From positions 12,694,648-12,758,647 of the forward strand of contig JAKSZU010000031.1 in NCBI GenBank assembly GCA_026018925.1: DNA of 64,000 nucleotides, in the 5' to 3' direction. The position numbers and the translations under genes are program-made. Numbering within the stretch: position 1 is the first letter of the stretch; each line of letters opens with the position of its first letter. Below, in pieces: positions 53,972 through 64,000 of the stretch. The notes under the pieces were generated by a model, which made no database searches, was not told the DNA's origin, and saw only the letters and a list, made by a program, of their open reading frames with translations. This DNA comes from Tupaia tana. Taxonomy: Eukaryota > Chordata > Mammalia > Scandentia > Tupaiidae.

Positions 53972-54120
53972 GAGGTGGAATTTCCCTATCCAAACTAGGA
54001 CCAGAAGCATTGGGGATTTTGAATACCGTCCGCGCATATTTGGTATTACACAACGAGATCTCGCGGGTGACCCCCAACTGTGAACACAAAGTGACGTGTT
54101 ACGTGTACCGACGCACGTAG
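53972..54120 (+). mobile_element. Tigger-family DNA transposon fragment
   Basis: 'ccctatccaaa..ggaccagaagcattggg' and 'catatttggtattacacaac' keep the order of a Tigger terminal region (cccttatccgaaatgcttgg ... accagaagtgtttcgg ... catatacataatgagatatc). Many changes are towards G or C. Confidence 0.55.
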
Positions 54121-54137
54121 TCTGAAGATAATTTTTC

Positions 54138-54311
54138 ATTTAACTTTTTATTTATTTATTTATCTATTTATTTATTTGTAATTTGACCAGAGAGGGACAA
54201 AGTAAGAGAGAGAGAGAAACTGAGAAAGCAAGCCACCAGGTCCGGGACTCAAACCACAGTCGGCCGTGTGGGAGTCCAGCGCCCTCAACCACCATACCAC
54301 CTGCTGACCCC
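54138..54311 (-). repeat. SINE type B
   Basis: Complete; flanked by 'gtctgaagataattt' and 'gtcgaagataattt'. Confidence 0.88.
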
Positions 54312-54546
54312 AGTCGAAGATAATTTCATAAAATCTTGGTGCAGGTCAGACTTTTGACTGACCTGTTGTTTCAGGTCAGACAAGGAATCTTCCGTGTGTG
54401 CTAGGATGCCAGAGCGGAACGAGCTTCAGACCTCGGAGCGTTTCAGGTTTCAGATGATCGGATTAGGTGTATGTAAGGGTGTGTGCGTGTGTGTGCACGC
54501 ATGTGTGTGGAGTAGGTCAGCAGGAAACTCATGAGGTGTTTGTTTG

Positions 54547-54778
54547 TTTTCAGAGAGATTTTGCTATAGCATGAGTGCACTTGCTGGAGAGGCAGACAGC
54601 GAGAAATCACCCCCCGGGGGGATGGCCACGCCGCAATCCCTTCTCCATTCTCCTCTTGGGATTTTGGGCACACACGCACACGCGCCCGGCGTGAGTTTAA
54701 GCCACCAGGTCCGGGACTTGAACTGCGGTCAGCTACATGGGCGTCCAGCAACATAGCCATGACGCCAACTGCGGTCCC
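54547..54778 (-). repeat. SINE type A
   Basis: Near consensus with two short deletions; (GT)-rich sequence at 54475-54510 lies to its left. Confidence 0.88.
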
Positions 54779-55435
54779 CCCATAGTTACCCTTTTGAGGA
54801 CTCGCCACATTGTTCCAGATCTGCGTCATGATCCCTTCCCCGTAACAGACTGAAGCCTAGCTGCCGGCCTCCCTGCCCCGGGAAGTGGAATCTGGGCTAC
54901 CCCTGTGGTTCTCTGTCCTCCTCCGAGGCCCGAGGCCCATGCGCATTTGGGTCACGCTCTATTTTTAAGTGATTTGAAAACTGGTCCATCCCGGGTTACA
55001 CAGAAAGCTTTTTCCTCCTCCCCCCACCTCGCTCTGTCACCCGCATCCCTTCGTTTTCTGGGGGTGTGGAAATCCACGTGCCGAAGCTGGGGACCCAGGA
55101 ACTGTGGGCAAAGCCACGGGCATTACCCGGGGTTCCTGCTGCTGCTGCCGGGTCCCCAGGGGTGGCCACAGGGAGCTGTCACCCCGTTAGGGCCCCTAAT
55201 CCCACCCCTGGGACAGGTGGGTAAATAACAAATAAGGCAGATGCTAAGCCTCCGCACCCCAGGACCTCTGTCTCAGCAGTCATTCCCATTAACCTGTGCG
55301 GTCCATGGCGGGGTCTGAATTCCTCTGCTGTGTCTTTCTTCAGGTTGGAGAAGGAGGTCCCATCAGGTGTCCCCCGTCTGCTCAAATCCTCCACCCTCTC
55401 TCAGTACAGTCATGCAAAATGGAATTCAAGGAGGA
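54779..55435. other. GC-rich intergenic DNA
   Basis: About 650 bp without repeats; no CpG island strength and no exon found. Confidence 0.4.
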
Positions 55436-55439
55436 GTCT

Positions 55440-55605
55440 GTTTGGTTTTGGCGAGAGGGTGTAAGCACTCCCCACGGAGAGAGAAAGAGAGAAATCACCT
55501 CCACCCTCAGGGAGAATGGCCATGCCGCAATCTCTTCTCCATTTTCATCTCCAGATTTTTGGGTATATACATACGTATGTCCAGTGTGGTTTTGCTGGGT
55601 GTTTT
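55440..55605 (-). repeat. SINE type A, head missing
   Basis: Tail to mid-body; joined to the tail of the next SINE. Confidence 0.75.
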
Positions 55606-55611
55606 TAAAAA

Positions 55612-55875
55612 AAATTTTTTTGAGAGGTTTTTGCTATAGGGAGCGTGCACTCGCCAGACAGACAGAGAGAGACAGAGAGACAGAAAGCGAGAAATCACCC
55701 CCCAGGGGGGGATGGCCACACTGCAATCCCTTCTCCTCCATTCTCCTCTCGGGATCTCGGGCACGCACGCACACGCACCCGGTGTGAGTTTTAAGCCACC
55801 AGGTCCGGTACTCGAACCACAGGGTCAACTGCATGGGAGTCCAGCGACATAGCCGTTAGGCCAACTGCTGGTCCC
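55612..55875 (-). repeat. SINE type A, near consensus
   Basis: Complete, young-looking. Confidence 0.9.
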
Positions 55876-55885
55876 TGTTTTAAAA

Positions 55886-56125
55886 GTTTTTTTTTTTTTT
55901 TTTTTTTGGCCATAAGGCATGTGTGCTGACCACAGTGAGAGAGAGAGAGAGAAAGAGGTGGAAAATGAGAAATCACTCCCCAGAGGGGATGGCCATGTCA
56001 CAATTCCTTCTCCTCCTGGGACTTTGGGCACATACCCACACACACCTGGTGTGATTTTTCAAGCAGCCGGCTGGAGGACTCAAACCGTGGTTAGCCATGT
56101 GGCAGTCCAGTGCCTTAACCACAGT
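55886..56125 (-). repeat. SINE type A
   Basis: T run of 19 at left; head cut after 'ccttaaccac'. Confidence 0.84.
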
Positions 56126-56213
56126 GTGTTTTTCAAAATGCCAGCTCTGGGACTCAAACCACAGTCAGCCCTGGGGGGCCAGCACTTTAACCTCCACACC
56201 ACCTGCTGATCCG
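56126..56213 (-). repeat. SINE head fragment
   Basis: B box to head; probably the remnant into which the preceding SINE inserted. Confidence 0.68.
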
Positions 56214-56357
56214 GTATGCATTTATTTTTAGGCAAAAATTTAAAAATCCATGTGTAACTTTCTTTTTCCCCTATAATATGCAATTTCCATGAATTTTCTG
56301 CAGCCCGATGTCCAACATCTTCAAAAAGGTTTACTGCATTAGAAAAGGTTGCAGACT

Positions 56358-56510
56358 GAGCGGCTGGCCGGTGGCGTGGTGGTGAAGGCGCTGGACTCCC
56401 ACACGGCTGACTGCGGTTTGAGTCCCGGACATGGTGGCTTGCTTTCTCACTTTCTCTCTGTCTCTTTGTCTGTGTGTGTCTCTCTCTGATGAATTAAAAA
56501 TAATAATAAG
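56358..56510 (+). repeat. SINE type B
   Basis: Complete; first of a three-SINE row. Confidence 0.87.
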
Positions 56511-56769
56511 AGGGGCAGCAGGTGGCATGGTGCTTAAGGCACTGGACTCCCACATAGCTGACCATGGTTCTAGTCCCGGACCCGGTGGCTTAAACTCACG
56601 CTGGGCACGTGTGCGTGCGTGCCCAAGATCCCGAGAGGAGAATGGAGGAGAAGGGATTGCGGCGTGGCCATCCCCCGCCACCCCGGGGAAAGGTGTGATT
56701 TCTCATTTTCTGTCTCTCCGGCGAGTGCATATACCCTATACCAAAAATCTCATTAAAAAATATTAATAA
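56511..56769 (+). repeat. SINE, B-like head with type A body
   Basis: Head 'aggggcagcaggtggcatgg'; inserted at the tail end of the preceding copy (AATAATAAG repeated). Confidence 0.86.
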
Positions 56770-56950
56770 GGGGTAGCAGGTTGGAATGGTGGTTAAGGGC
56801 CCTGGACTCCCACATGGCCGACCATGGTTCGAGTCCTGGACCTGGCAGCTTGCTTCCTCACTTTCCATGTCTTTAACTCTGTCCCTCTCAAATTAGAGTA
56901 AATAAATAAATAAATTTAAATTTATTCTCAAATCAATTAAATTAAAATCA
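56770..56950 (+). repeat. SINE type B
   Basis: Complete; AT-rich tail runs into AT-rich DNA to 57050. Confidence 0.86.
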
Positions 56951-57089
56951 GTGAATTTAGAATGAAGTAAAATACATAACATTAAAATAAAATACATTTA
57001 AATAAAATAATTCTTTTAAAATAATAATACTTATTTTATAAAAGTTTTTTAAAAAAGAAAAAAGAAACGAAAGGAAAGGCAGCTTAGAC

Positions 57090-57400
57090 ATTGAAACCCG
57101 CCCCCCTGGAAGCCATCTGTAAAAGCAGGATTAAACCTAGCCCAGCCGGCACCAGGGCACCTGCAAACCGGGGTGGCAGGGTGCACGTGCGCCGCACAGC
57201 CGGCAGGTGGCGCGCGCAGACCAGCGTTCACCGCGGCCGGCTCAGCGCCCGTGCAGCGACCTCTCCCAGGGGGACCCGAACTCTCTCTGAGCTCCTAGGC
57301 GGGTCCAACTCGGGCAGGGGTCCTGCAGAGGCGCTGCGGAACCGGCCGCGCTCCCGAAGGACACCCGCTATGGCGCTACGACAGCCGGACAGAAAGCCTT
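57090..57400. promoter_or_regulatory. Small CpG-rich patch with CTCF-like site
   Basis: About 300 bp with dense CpG in otherwise AT-rich surroundings. CCGGCAGGTGGCGC at 57200-57213 matches 13 of 14 positions of the CTCF core CCASYAGRKGGCRS. No SINE body follows it, so it is not simply a SINE head. Role is inferred. Confidence 0.4.
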
Positions 57401-57439
57401 GAAAAATCATCAGAAGATGATTGAAAAAATACTGGCGTC

Positions 57440-57585
57440 ACACCTGGACGACCCCGGTTCAAGTCCCAGGCCTGGCAGGTGGCTTTGTCGCTTTCCCTCT
57501 CTCTCTCTGTCTCTGTCTCTCTGTCTCTCTCTGCTCAAATTAAGTAAATAAACTTAAATAAAGTAACTCTTAAAAAGATAAATAC
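57440..57585 (+). repeat. SINE type B, 5'-truncated
   Basis: From 'ctggacgaccccggttcaag' to the AAATAAAC tail. Confidence 0.8.
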
Positions 57586-57587
57586 AA

Positions 57588-57625
57588 GGGCTGGCAGGTG
57601 GTGTGCTGGTTAAAGGTATGTAGTG
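57588..57625 (+). repeat. SINE head fragment
   Basis: 'aagggctggcaggtggtgtg', then lost in AT repeats. Confidence 0.65.
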
Positions 57626-57795
57626 CCTTAATATATTATTATATTAATATTATTATATTATTACATTATATTTATATTATATATATTTGCATATGATATA
57701 TTATTATATATTAATATAAGAATATAATAATATTAATATTAATATATTATATATATACTGTGTGTGTGTTTATGTGTGTGTGTATGTATATATAC

Positions 57796-57830
<35 letters not shown>

Positions 57831-57832
57831 GG
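57626..57832. repeat. (TA)n-rich and (GT)n low-complexity DNA
   Basis: Irregular 'atattaatat' words, then (GT)n and (TA)n. Confidence 0.9.
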
Positions 57833-57833
57833 T

Positions 57834-58108
57834 GTGGGTAGCAGGTGTCATAGTGGTTAAGGCACTAGACTCCCACATGGTTGACCACAGTTCGAGTCCA
57901 GAACTTGGTAGCTTGAAAATAGCACCAAGTGCGTGTGTGTGTGTGCCCAAGATCCCGAGAGGAGAATGGAGGAGAAGGGATTGCAGCGTGGCCATCCCCC
58001 CGGGGGACTGATTTCTTACTTTCCCTCTCACTGTCTCTCTCTCTCTCTCTCTCTCTGTGTCTCTCTCCAGCAATCTCACATGGCAAAAAATTGTTAAAAA
58101 GGAAAAGA
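57834..58108 (+). repeat. SINE type A
   Basis: Complete; expanded CT stretch (58031-58065). Confidence 0.88.
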
Positions 58109-58109
58109 C

Positions 58110-58275
58110 TGCATGTGTGTGCGTGCGTGCCCAAGATCCCGAGAGGAGAATGGAGGAGAAGGGATTGCGACGTGGCCATCCCCCCTGGGGGAGTGATTTC
58201 TCGCTTTCCCTCTCTCTGTTTCTGTCTCTGTTGAGCCCACATTCCCTACGGCAAAAACCTAAGGGGGAAAAAAAG
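58110..58275 (+). repeat. SINE type A, 5'-truncated
   Basis: Body and tail only; joined to the tail of the preceding copy. Confidence 0.83.
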
Positions 58276-58511
58276 CATGTGATACCAACAAAACGTTTAA
58301 CAGACACGCACGTGTCCAGCTGTCGTGGACGCTAACGTACATGCTAATGCCCCTGACGTGACCGACACGCACTGCATTCACGCTCGGAAGACCGCGTTGT
58401 ACCCTGTCGACGTGGACAGTGATCAAATGTGGGTTTTCAACCTGTAAAAACAGAATTGATGCTGAAATTCACTTTGGAAGAATGTATAGATCGTCATAGT
58501 TAACATATTGT

Positions 58512-58714
58512 TTTTAAAGCATGATTTTATCTACCTTTATTAACTTTACAGTTTGACCAGAAAGCAACAGAGTGAAAGTGAGAGAGCAAAAAAGAAAGAA
58601 AGAAAGAGAGACAGAGAAAGAAAATGAGAAAACAAGCCACCAGGTCTGGGACTTGAACCTCAGCCAGCCATGGGGGAGACCAGCACCTTAGCTACCACAC
58701 TATCTTCTAGCCCC
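58512..58714 (-). repeat. SINE type B
   Basis: Complete; 58276-58511 to its left is a CpG-containing unassigned stretch. Confidence 0.83.
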
Positions 58715-59096
58715 TAACAGAGGTTTGATAAACAACTTGAAACTTGGGGGAGAAAAGCGTTAAAAAAGAAAGACCTTTTTTTTAATGGGGAAAAATCCGT
58801 ATTTGAGACTGTGCGTTGTGGCAAGCAGGAAACACTCGTGAATATGAGGACGTGTTTGTTGTTTAAAGTGAGCGCCGAAGTCTGACTTCCTGCTTGGAAA
58901 TCTAGGCTCCGTGCGAGAGAGGTTTCAGACACGCCTTCCGTCTGACCCACATCGCACACCGTTTTAGAAGCAGGGCGTACTTCTTCCTCTATTACCGGTG
59001 AATTATCTCAGGCCGTCCCCTCGGGAATGGCTGGCGTCAACTCCCACAGGCGGCCTGACCTCACTCCCTTCCTGATCTCCGCGGAAAAGGGGACAT
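58715..59096. other. Intergenic DNA, nothing recognised
   Basis: No repeat or exon recognised. Confidence 0.4.
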
Positions 59097-59480
59097 GGCA
59101 GCCAGCAGGTGGCCTGGAGGCTAAGGATCCCACGGCGGGGTCTCCCATGGCCAAGTCTGCAGTCCCAGTCCCGGACCCAGCAGTTTGAAAAGGACACCGG
59201 GCGTGGGTGCGCGCAAGTCCCAGATCCTCAGAAGAGAACAGAGGAGAAGGGATTGCAGAGAATGGAGGACAAGGGATTGCAGGGAATGGAGGAGAAGGGA
59301 TTCCGGAAAATGGAGAAGGGATTTCGTAGACTGGAGAGAAGAGATCGCCAGAGAACGGCGGGGAAGAGATTCCGGACAATGAGGACAAGGGTCTCTCTCT
59401 CTCTGTCTCTCTTTGAAGACTGCGTGTGCCCCGTAGCAAATTAAAACAATAAAAACGATCAATAAAATTAAACAAATAAT
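59097..59480 (+). repeat. SINE with internal tandem expansion
   Basis: The body word 'aatggaggagaagggattgc' is repeated about seven times in degenerating units of about 21-25 bp (59225-59390). The element grew to about 385 bp and the palindrome was lost. Confidence 0.85.
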
Positions 59481-59501
59481 TCTTTTAAAATAATAATAAT
59501 A

Positions 59502-59579
59502 GGGACAGGCATGTGGCGTGGTGGTTAAGGACACTGGATTCCCACATGGCTGGCCGCAGTTCGAGTCCCAGACCTGTCT

Positions 59580-59621
<42 letters not shown>

Positions 59622-59685
59622 CTAAATTAAAAAATAATAAGAACAAATAGAATTAAATAAAGAAATAATTCTTTAAAACAATACT
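59502..59685 (+). repeat. SINE type B with (CT)n
   Basis: The sequence after the B box is replaced by pure (CT) of about 36 bp. Confidence 0.86.
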
Positions 59686-59747
59686 ACTAATAATAACTGA
59701 CATCAAGAATATAAACTTAAGAAGCAGGGTCGCCCAGTAGTTATTTA

Positions 59748-59986
59748 TTTATTTTTTGGAGAGGTTTTTGCTGTAGGTTGTGTGCGCTCACCAGAAAGAC
59801 AGAGAGAGACAGAGAGACAGAAAGTGAGAAGTCACCCCCCAGGGGGATGGTCACGCCACAATCCCTTCTCCTCCATTCTCCTCTCGGGATCCTGGGCACG
59901 CACGCACACACGCCCAGTGTGAGTTTAAGCCACCAGGTCCGGGATTCGAACCGCAGTTGACTACATTATGCCAACTACTGGTCCCA
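59748..59986 (-). repeat. SINE type A, head deletion
   Basis: About 28 bp between B box and A box deleted (gttgactacattatgccaac). Confidence 0.87.
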
Positions 59987-60014
59987 GGTCACCTAGTACT
60001 AAGGAGAATAACTG

Positions 60015-60184
60015 CCAGTCCAGTTCCGTGGCATGATGATGAAGGTGATGCAATTTGACATGGCCGACTGGGGTTCAAGCCCCGAACCCGACACCTTGAG
60101 AAGCAGACCAAGTGTGTGTACGTGCACGCCCGAAATCCCAGCAGGATGGGAAAGTGAGGAGAAGAGATTGAAGCATGAACATCC

Positions 60185-60220
<36 letters not shown>

Positions 60221-60320
60221 GAGGACTGCTGTTGCTCTCTCTGTCTCTCTCTCTCTCTCTCTTTGTGTGTCTCTCTAGTGAGCAAAATGCCCTCTATCTC
60301 AAAAAAGAAAAAAAAAAAAG
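60015..60320 (+). repeat. SINE type C with (GT)n
   Basis: B box 'ggttcaagccc'; (GT)n of about 32 bp at 60188-60219 in the body. Confidence 0.7.
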
Positions 60321-60324
60321 ACTG

Positions 60325-60530
60325 TGCTCAGTGGGTGGTGGTGTGGTGGCCACATAACCAGACCCAGATGGCACCGGCCCTGGGTTCGGGTCCCAGGGCC
60401 CCGTCAGCTGCTGCAGGCCCCATGATCTGAGCTGGCTGAGGCTGGGCGTGGACCCCAGTGTGAAGACAGTGTTGAGGTCTGTCTCTCACTGCCTTTTGCT
60501 GTCTCTCTCTCTAAAGGAAGGAAGATAAAT
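60325..60530 (+). repeat. SINE type C or related, diverged
   Basis: tRNA-like head with 'ggttcgggtcccagggcc', short body, CT stretch; distant from the other copies. Confidence 0.45.
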
Positions 60531-60534
60531 AAAA

Positions 60535-60660
60535 TTAAAATGAAAGGAAAAGAGAGAAGAAAGAAAGAGAAAAAGGAACGAAGGAAGGAGGGAAGGAAGG
60601 AAGGAAGGAAGGAAGGAAGGGAGGGAGGAAGGAAGGGAGGAAGGAAGGAAGAGAGAGACA
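60535..60660 (+). repeat. (GAAA)n(GGAA)n microsatellite
   Basis: Purine repeat on the tail side of the preceding SINE; 60661-60814 beyond it is unassigned. Confidence 0.92.
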
Positions 60661-60815
60661 GAACGCGAGAAGAACAAGCCGGCAGGATGAGCTTGGGCTG
60701 CCTGGCGTGCTCCGGCTAAAGGACCCAAACGGCCCCCGTGCGTCTTACGCCGCTGTCGTCAAAGCACCCACAATGTCCCCTAGGTTACAAACAGTGCACA
60801 AGGAACGTCTGAGTG

Positions 60816-61082
60816 GAGACCAGCAGGTGGCGTCATGCTTACACCGCTCGACTCTCATGCAGTCAACTGCGGATCGAGTCCCGGACCCACCGGCTTAAAA
60901 CTCACAGCGGAACTCACGCCTGGCGCGTGTGCGTGCGGGTCCAAAATCCCCAGGGGAGAATGGAGAAGGAGGGATGGCGGTGTGGCCATGCCCACTGGGG
61001 TATGACTTCTGGCCTTCTGTCTCTCTGTCTCGCTCTGTCTCTCCAGTAAGCACATGTGCCCGATAGGAAAAATGTCTCTACA
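60816..61082 (+). repeat. SINE type A
   Basis: Complete with a short duplication (aactcac) after the B box; head has 'ccagcaggtggcgt'. Confidence 0.87.
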
Positions 61083-61102
61083 TAACAAAAAGAAATTCAT
61101 GA

Positions 61103-61305
61103 TGGGGCCAACCCCGTGGCCTCATGGACACTCAGAAAACACAGTGGACACCGCATGACCCAACTCCCAACAGTATGGAGAAATGGAGGGGAAGGGATTG
61201 CGGTGTGGCCAAGCCCTACTGCGGCTGTTCTTCCTCTCCATCTGTCAATCTCTCTCTCTCTCTCTCTCTCTCTGTCTTTCTGAGTAAAAGTGTTCTTTGG
61301 CAAGA
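61103..61305 (+). repeat. SINE type C, lacking the B box
   Basis: 'ggggccaaccccgtggcctc', body with 'cagtatggagaaatggag', CT stretch. Confidence 0.65.
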
Positions 61306-61425
61306 AGAAAGAAAGAAGAAATAGAAAGAAAGAAGAAAAAAAGAAAAGAGAAAGAAAGAAGAGAAAGAGAGAAAGAAAGAGAAAGAAAAGAAAGAAGGAA
61401 GGAAGGAAGAAAAAGAAAGAAAATG
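61306..61425 (+). repeat. (GAAA)n-rich microsatellite
   Basis: Irregular purine repeat from the SINE tail; 61426-61648 beyond is unassigned. Confidence 0.9.
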
Positions 61426-61648
61426 GTGTGAAGAATTCAACTTTTCCCAGCAAGAAAGGCCTTTCGCCCCCAGACGTGGAGACAGGGAAAACTCTCCCCA
61501 CCCAAGGCTGTGCATTTCAATTCCAATTGAACAACGGGTCCATTTCAAGAATTCCAAAGGCAGTATTGAGCCCTGAGGAAAATTCCTATTCCCACCACTG
61601 CCTCAATCCACCCATTGACAAAGACACAACGACATAATTTTAAAAATA

Positions 61649-61893
61649 AAATTTTTTTAAGAGAGATTTTTGGTATAGGGCATGTGTGCTCACCGGAGAG
61701 ACAGAGACAGCCAGAAATCACCCCCCGAGGGGATAACCACGCCGTAATCCCTTCTCCGTTCTCCTCTCGGGATCTCGGGGCACGCACGTACATGCCTCCA
61801 GCGTGAGTTTTAAGCTGCCAGATTCGGGACTCGAACCGAGGTTGACTACGTAGGAGTCCAGCGATGTAAGAGTTAAGCCACCTGCTGGTCCCC
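61649..61893 (-). repeat. SINE type A
   Basis: Complete; head 'ccacctgctggtcccc'. Confidence 0.88.
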
Positions 61894-62435
61894 ATGCGCG
61901 TTTCTTACTACCCGTCCAAGCATTGCGCTGGGAGAATCTTCCTTTTGGAACAAAAGCCGTTACCCCTGGAACGGGAGGGCTGTCTCCTTGTCAGACCACC
62001 CACGCTCCCCGGCAGATGGGGCACATCTGTGTCCCCTGGAAATAGCAACCTTCCCGCTGCGCCTTCGTGCCGAGGGGGAGGTGTGCTCCAGCTGCGGAGC
62101 TGGCTGCCGTGTATTAACAGGGCACGTGACAGCTTCCTGTCGCACGCAGAGCCGGCCACGCCGGCACATTCTGAACAGGCGGATCCTGAGAGGACAGAGC
62201 CGAAGGATGAGACGTGTGCAAGAAGAGCCGTCAGCGACAGGAGGTGGGAAGGCCGCTGGCACCTCCGGGGACGCCCCTCGACGGCGCGCACACCACAGAG
62301 CCGGCTCCTCGGCCGGCGTTTTAGGGAATCCCTTGTTGTTGTTCTTGTCTCGGATGATCCAAGTAGCAAGTCTCTCTTGGCAGAGATTCAACCTAAGTAA
62401 TAAGGCGGATCAGTTAGAGAAAACTCTAAAGAAGG
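61894..62435. other. CpG-containing unassigned segment
   Basis: About 540 bp, GC-rich with many CpG between 62060 and 62330. Frames are open on both strands, as expected for GC-rich DNA; no known motif. Confidence 0.4.
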
Positions 62436-62638
62436 GGGTCGAGCAGATGGCGAGGTGGTTAAGGTGCCGGACTCCCACGTGGCCGAGCGCGGCTCAAGTC
62501 CCGGACCTGGCGGCTGGCTTTCTCACCTTCCCTTTCTCTTTCTCTCTGTCTCTCTCTGGGGAGCGTGTGTGTCTTATAGGAAATCAAAACAATAATCCCC
62601 ATGATAGTAATACAGTTCAACAAATAATTATTAAAAAG
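62436..62638 (+). repeat. SINE type B
   Basis: Complete; GC-shifted head (ccggactcccacgtggccga). Confidence 0.87.
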
Positions 62639-62774
62639 AAAACTAGAAAGAAGAAAAATAACTCTACTTCCCATCCCATCTTCACCTCCGGTCCAGTACA
62701 CAAGCTCACCTAAACACACAGACTGACCACAGGCTCAACTGACGTAAGAGAGAGAGCCGTAAGAAACGGGGAGT

Positions 62775-62970
62775 CAGGGCCGGCAGGTGGCGTGGTGGTT
62801 AAGGGGCTGGACTCACACGTGGCCGACCACAGTTCGAGTCTCGGACCTGGCAGCTGGCTTTCTCTCCCTCTCTTCCTCTCTCTCGTCTTTCTTTAGTAAG
62901 TGCACATGCCCTAGAGCAAATTTTTAGAAAGTAATACATCTAGTAAATAAAATAAAGACTTCTTTTATAA
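62775..62970 (+). repeat. SINE type B, near consensus
   Basis: 'agggccggcaggtggcgtgg' through 'gccctagagcaaat'. Confidence 0.9.
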
Positions 62971-63221
62971 AGAAAACTGGAGCTCAGCACAGAAGGTCCC
63001 AGGACGAAGCCCCAGCAGCCAAGCTTGTGTTAGAAATCACTTGTTTTCACAAGAAACCACTCAGTGACGTCATGGTTAACCGTGGCAGTAAGACCCAGGT
63101 CAAATGCAGCCCCAAAGGCTTCTTCCAGGTTCTGTCATACTCCAGTAGGGACATGGCCCAGAGCTTTGGGACAGTGGTTCTCATGACCTAGGCCCATTTC
63201 AACATTAGGGGAATGACCAGA

Positions 63222-63301
63222 CCCACCTGACGCGCAACCCCCACCCGGACCCACCCCACGTGCAACCCCCACCCAATCCCACCCGACGTGCAACCCCCAC
63301 C
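63222..63301 (+). repeat. Minisatellite, about 28-bp unit, three copies
   Basis: Unit 'cccacccgacgtgcaacccc'; each unit keeps a CpG. The remainder of 62971-63385 is unassigned. Confidence 0.85.
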
Positions 63302-63385
63302 GTGAGGGGAGACACAAATAAAACCCTCCTGCCCAGAGTAAAAGCCAGGTTAGAGCCCCAGGCTGGCAATTCACTTTCTCTCTCC

Positions 63386-63429
63386 TCTTTCTTTTTCTTT
63401 CTCTTCCTTTCTTTTTTCTTTTCTTTTCC

Positions 63430-63460
<31 letters not shown>

Positions 63461-63709
63461 TTTTTGAGAGAGAGATTTTTGCTATTGGACACATGTACTT
63501 ACTAGAGAGACAGCGAGACAGAACGCAAGAAATCACCCCCCAGGGGGGATGGCCACGCCACAATCCCCTCTCCTCCATTCTCCTCTCGGGATCTTGGGCA
63601 CGCACGCACACGCGCCTGGCGTGAGTTTAAGTCACCAGGTCCGGGACTCGAACCACGGTTAACTCCGTGGAAATTTTGACACATAACCATTATGCCATTC
63701 ACTGGTCCC
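63386..63709 (-). repeat. SINE type A with pyrimidine-rich tail expansion
   Basis: The SINE is 63470-63709; T/C-rich repeat 63386-63469 lies on its tail side. Confidence 0.9.
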
Positions 63710-64000
63710 CAAGACTGAATAAGTCTGAACGTTGCCTATTTGAAGATCCGGGAAACAGCTTTGGGCCCAGACACCTCCATCCTTCTAAAGCAGCCCGACA
63801 ATGGGAAGAATTTGGGCACGCTTCCTGTAATAAAATACACGCCTTAGCGTTCCAAATGAACAGGGAGATGCAATTACGATTTGATTACTTCAGGCCACAG
63901 AGGGAAGCCAGAGAAAGACGCCGTCCAAAACCTCCCAGAAGCTGCCCCGTCCTCTGCAGACTGTTGGCCCCGTCCCAGTGTTCTCCAGGGATACCCTGAA
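63710..64000. other. Right-end intergenic DNA
   Basis: No repeat recognised; a plus frame stays open to 63999 without recognised motifs. Confidence 0.4.

Overview
The window is nuclear DNA of a placental mammal. It holds the 5' two thirds of one protein gene, CD99, on the minus strand, set in very repeat-rich non-coding DNA. Six different CD99 exons are present, one of them duplicated. All are bounded by GT-AG splice sites and all internal exons are phase 1-1. Exon 1 (start codon at 29799-29797) lies in a CpG island at about 29100-30600. The gene runs leftwards through exons 2 (10112-10138), 3 (7830-7877), 4 (6231-6275), 5a (4544-4615), 5b (3305-3376) and 6 (1471-1524). The transmembrane and cytoplasmic exons must lie beyond position 1. 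From 30.6 kb to the right end I find no convincing exon. In most placental mammals CD99 is pseudoautosomal (PAR1). The high density of minisatellites, CpG-rich patches and recent insertions fits that location, but linkage to X and Y cannot be seen here.

The commonest element is a tRNA-derived SINE family, about 110 copies by eye. I name three forms. Type A (about 250 bp) has a head like 'gggaccagcagttggcgt', a pol III A box and a B box (GGTTCGAGTCC). A body of about 100 bp follows with a CCCCCC(T)GGGGGG palindrome, then a CT-rich stretch, then a 'gcgccctatagcaaaaa' tail and poly(A). Type B (about 170-200 bp) has the head 'ggggccggcaggtggcgtgg', no body, the CT-rich stretch and an AATAAA-rich tail. 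Type C is an older, diverged form ('ggccagccccgtagcttagt'). There are no Alu, B1/B2, rabbit C, carnivore, horse or afrotherian SINEs. With Tigger/MER2-like DNA transposons also present, a euarchontan is plausible. A colugo, whose CYN SINEs are tRNA-derived, is my best guess, but only at low to moderate confidence.

Layout: 1-500 minisatellite; 0.9-10.2 kb CD99 exons 2-6 with SINE-filled introns and a tandem duplication of about 1.2 kb (3.29-5.72 kb) that copied exon 5; 10.2-29.7 kb intron 1 (SINEs, three LINE-1 fragments, TG-rich tracts); 29.1-30.6 kb CpG island promoter; 30.6-34.2 kb SINEs; 34.24-36.69 kb TGGA satellite with two higher-order periods; 36.7-64 kb intergenic DNA with SINEs, LINE-1 remnants, one MaLR-like LTR, a Tigger fragment, many microsatellites and several unassigned segments. 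The only expected product is CD99, a cell-surface glycoprotein. Long open frames elsewhere come from SINEs or simple repeats.
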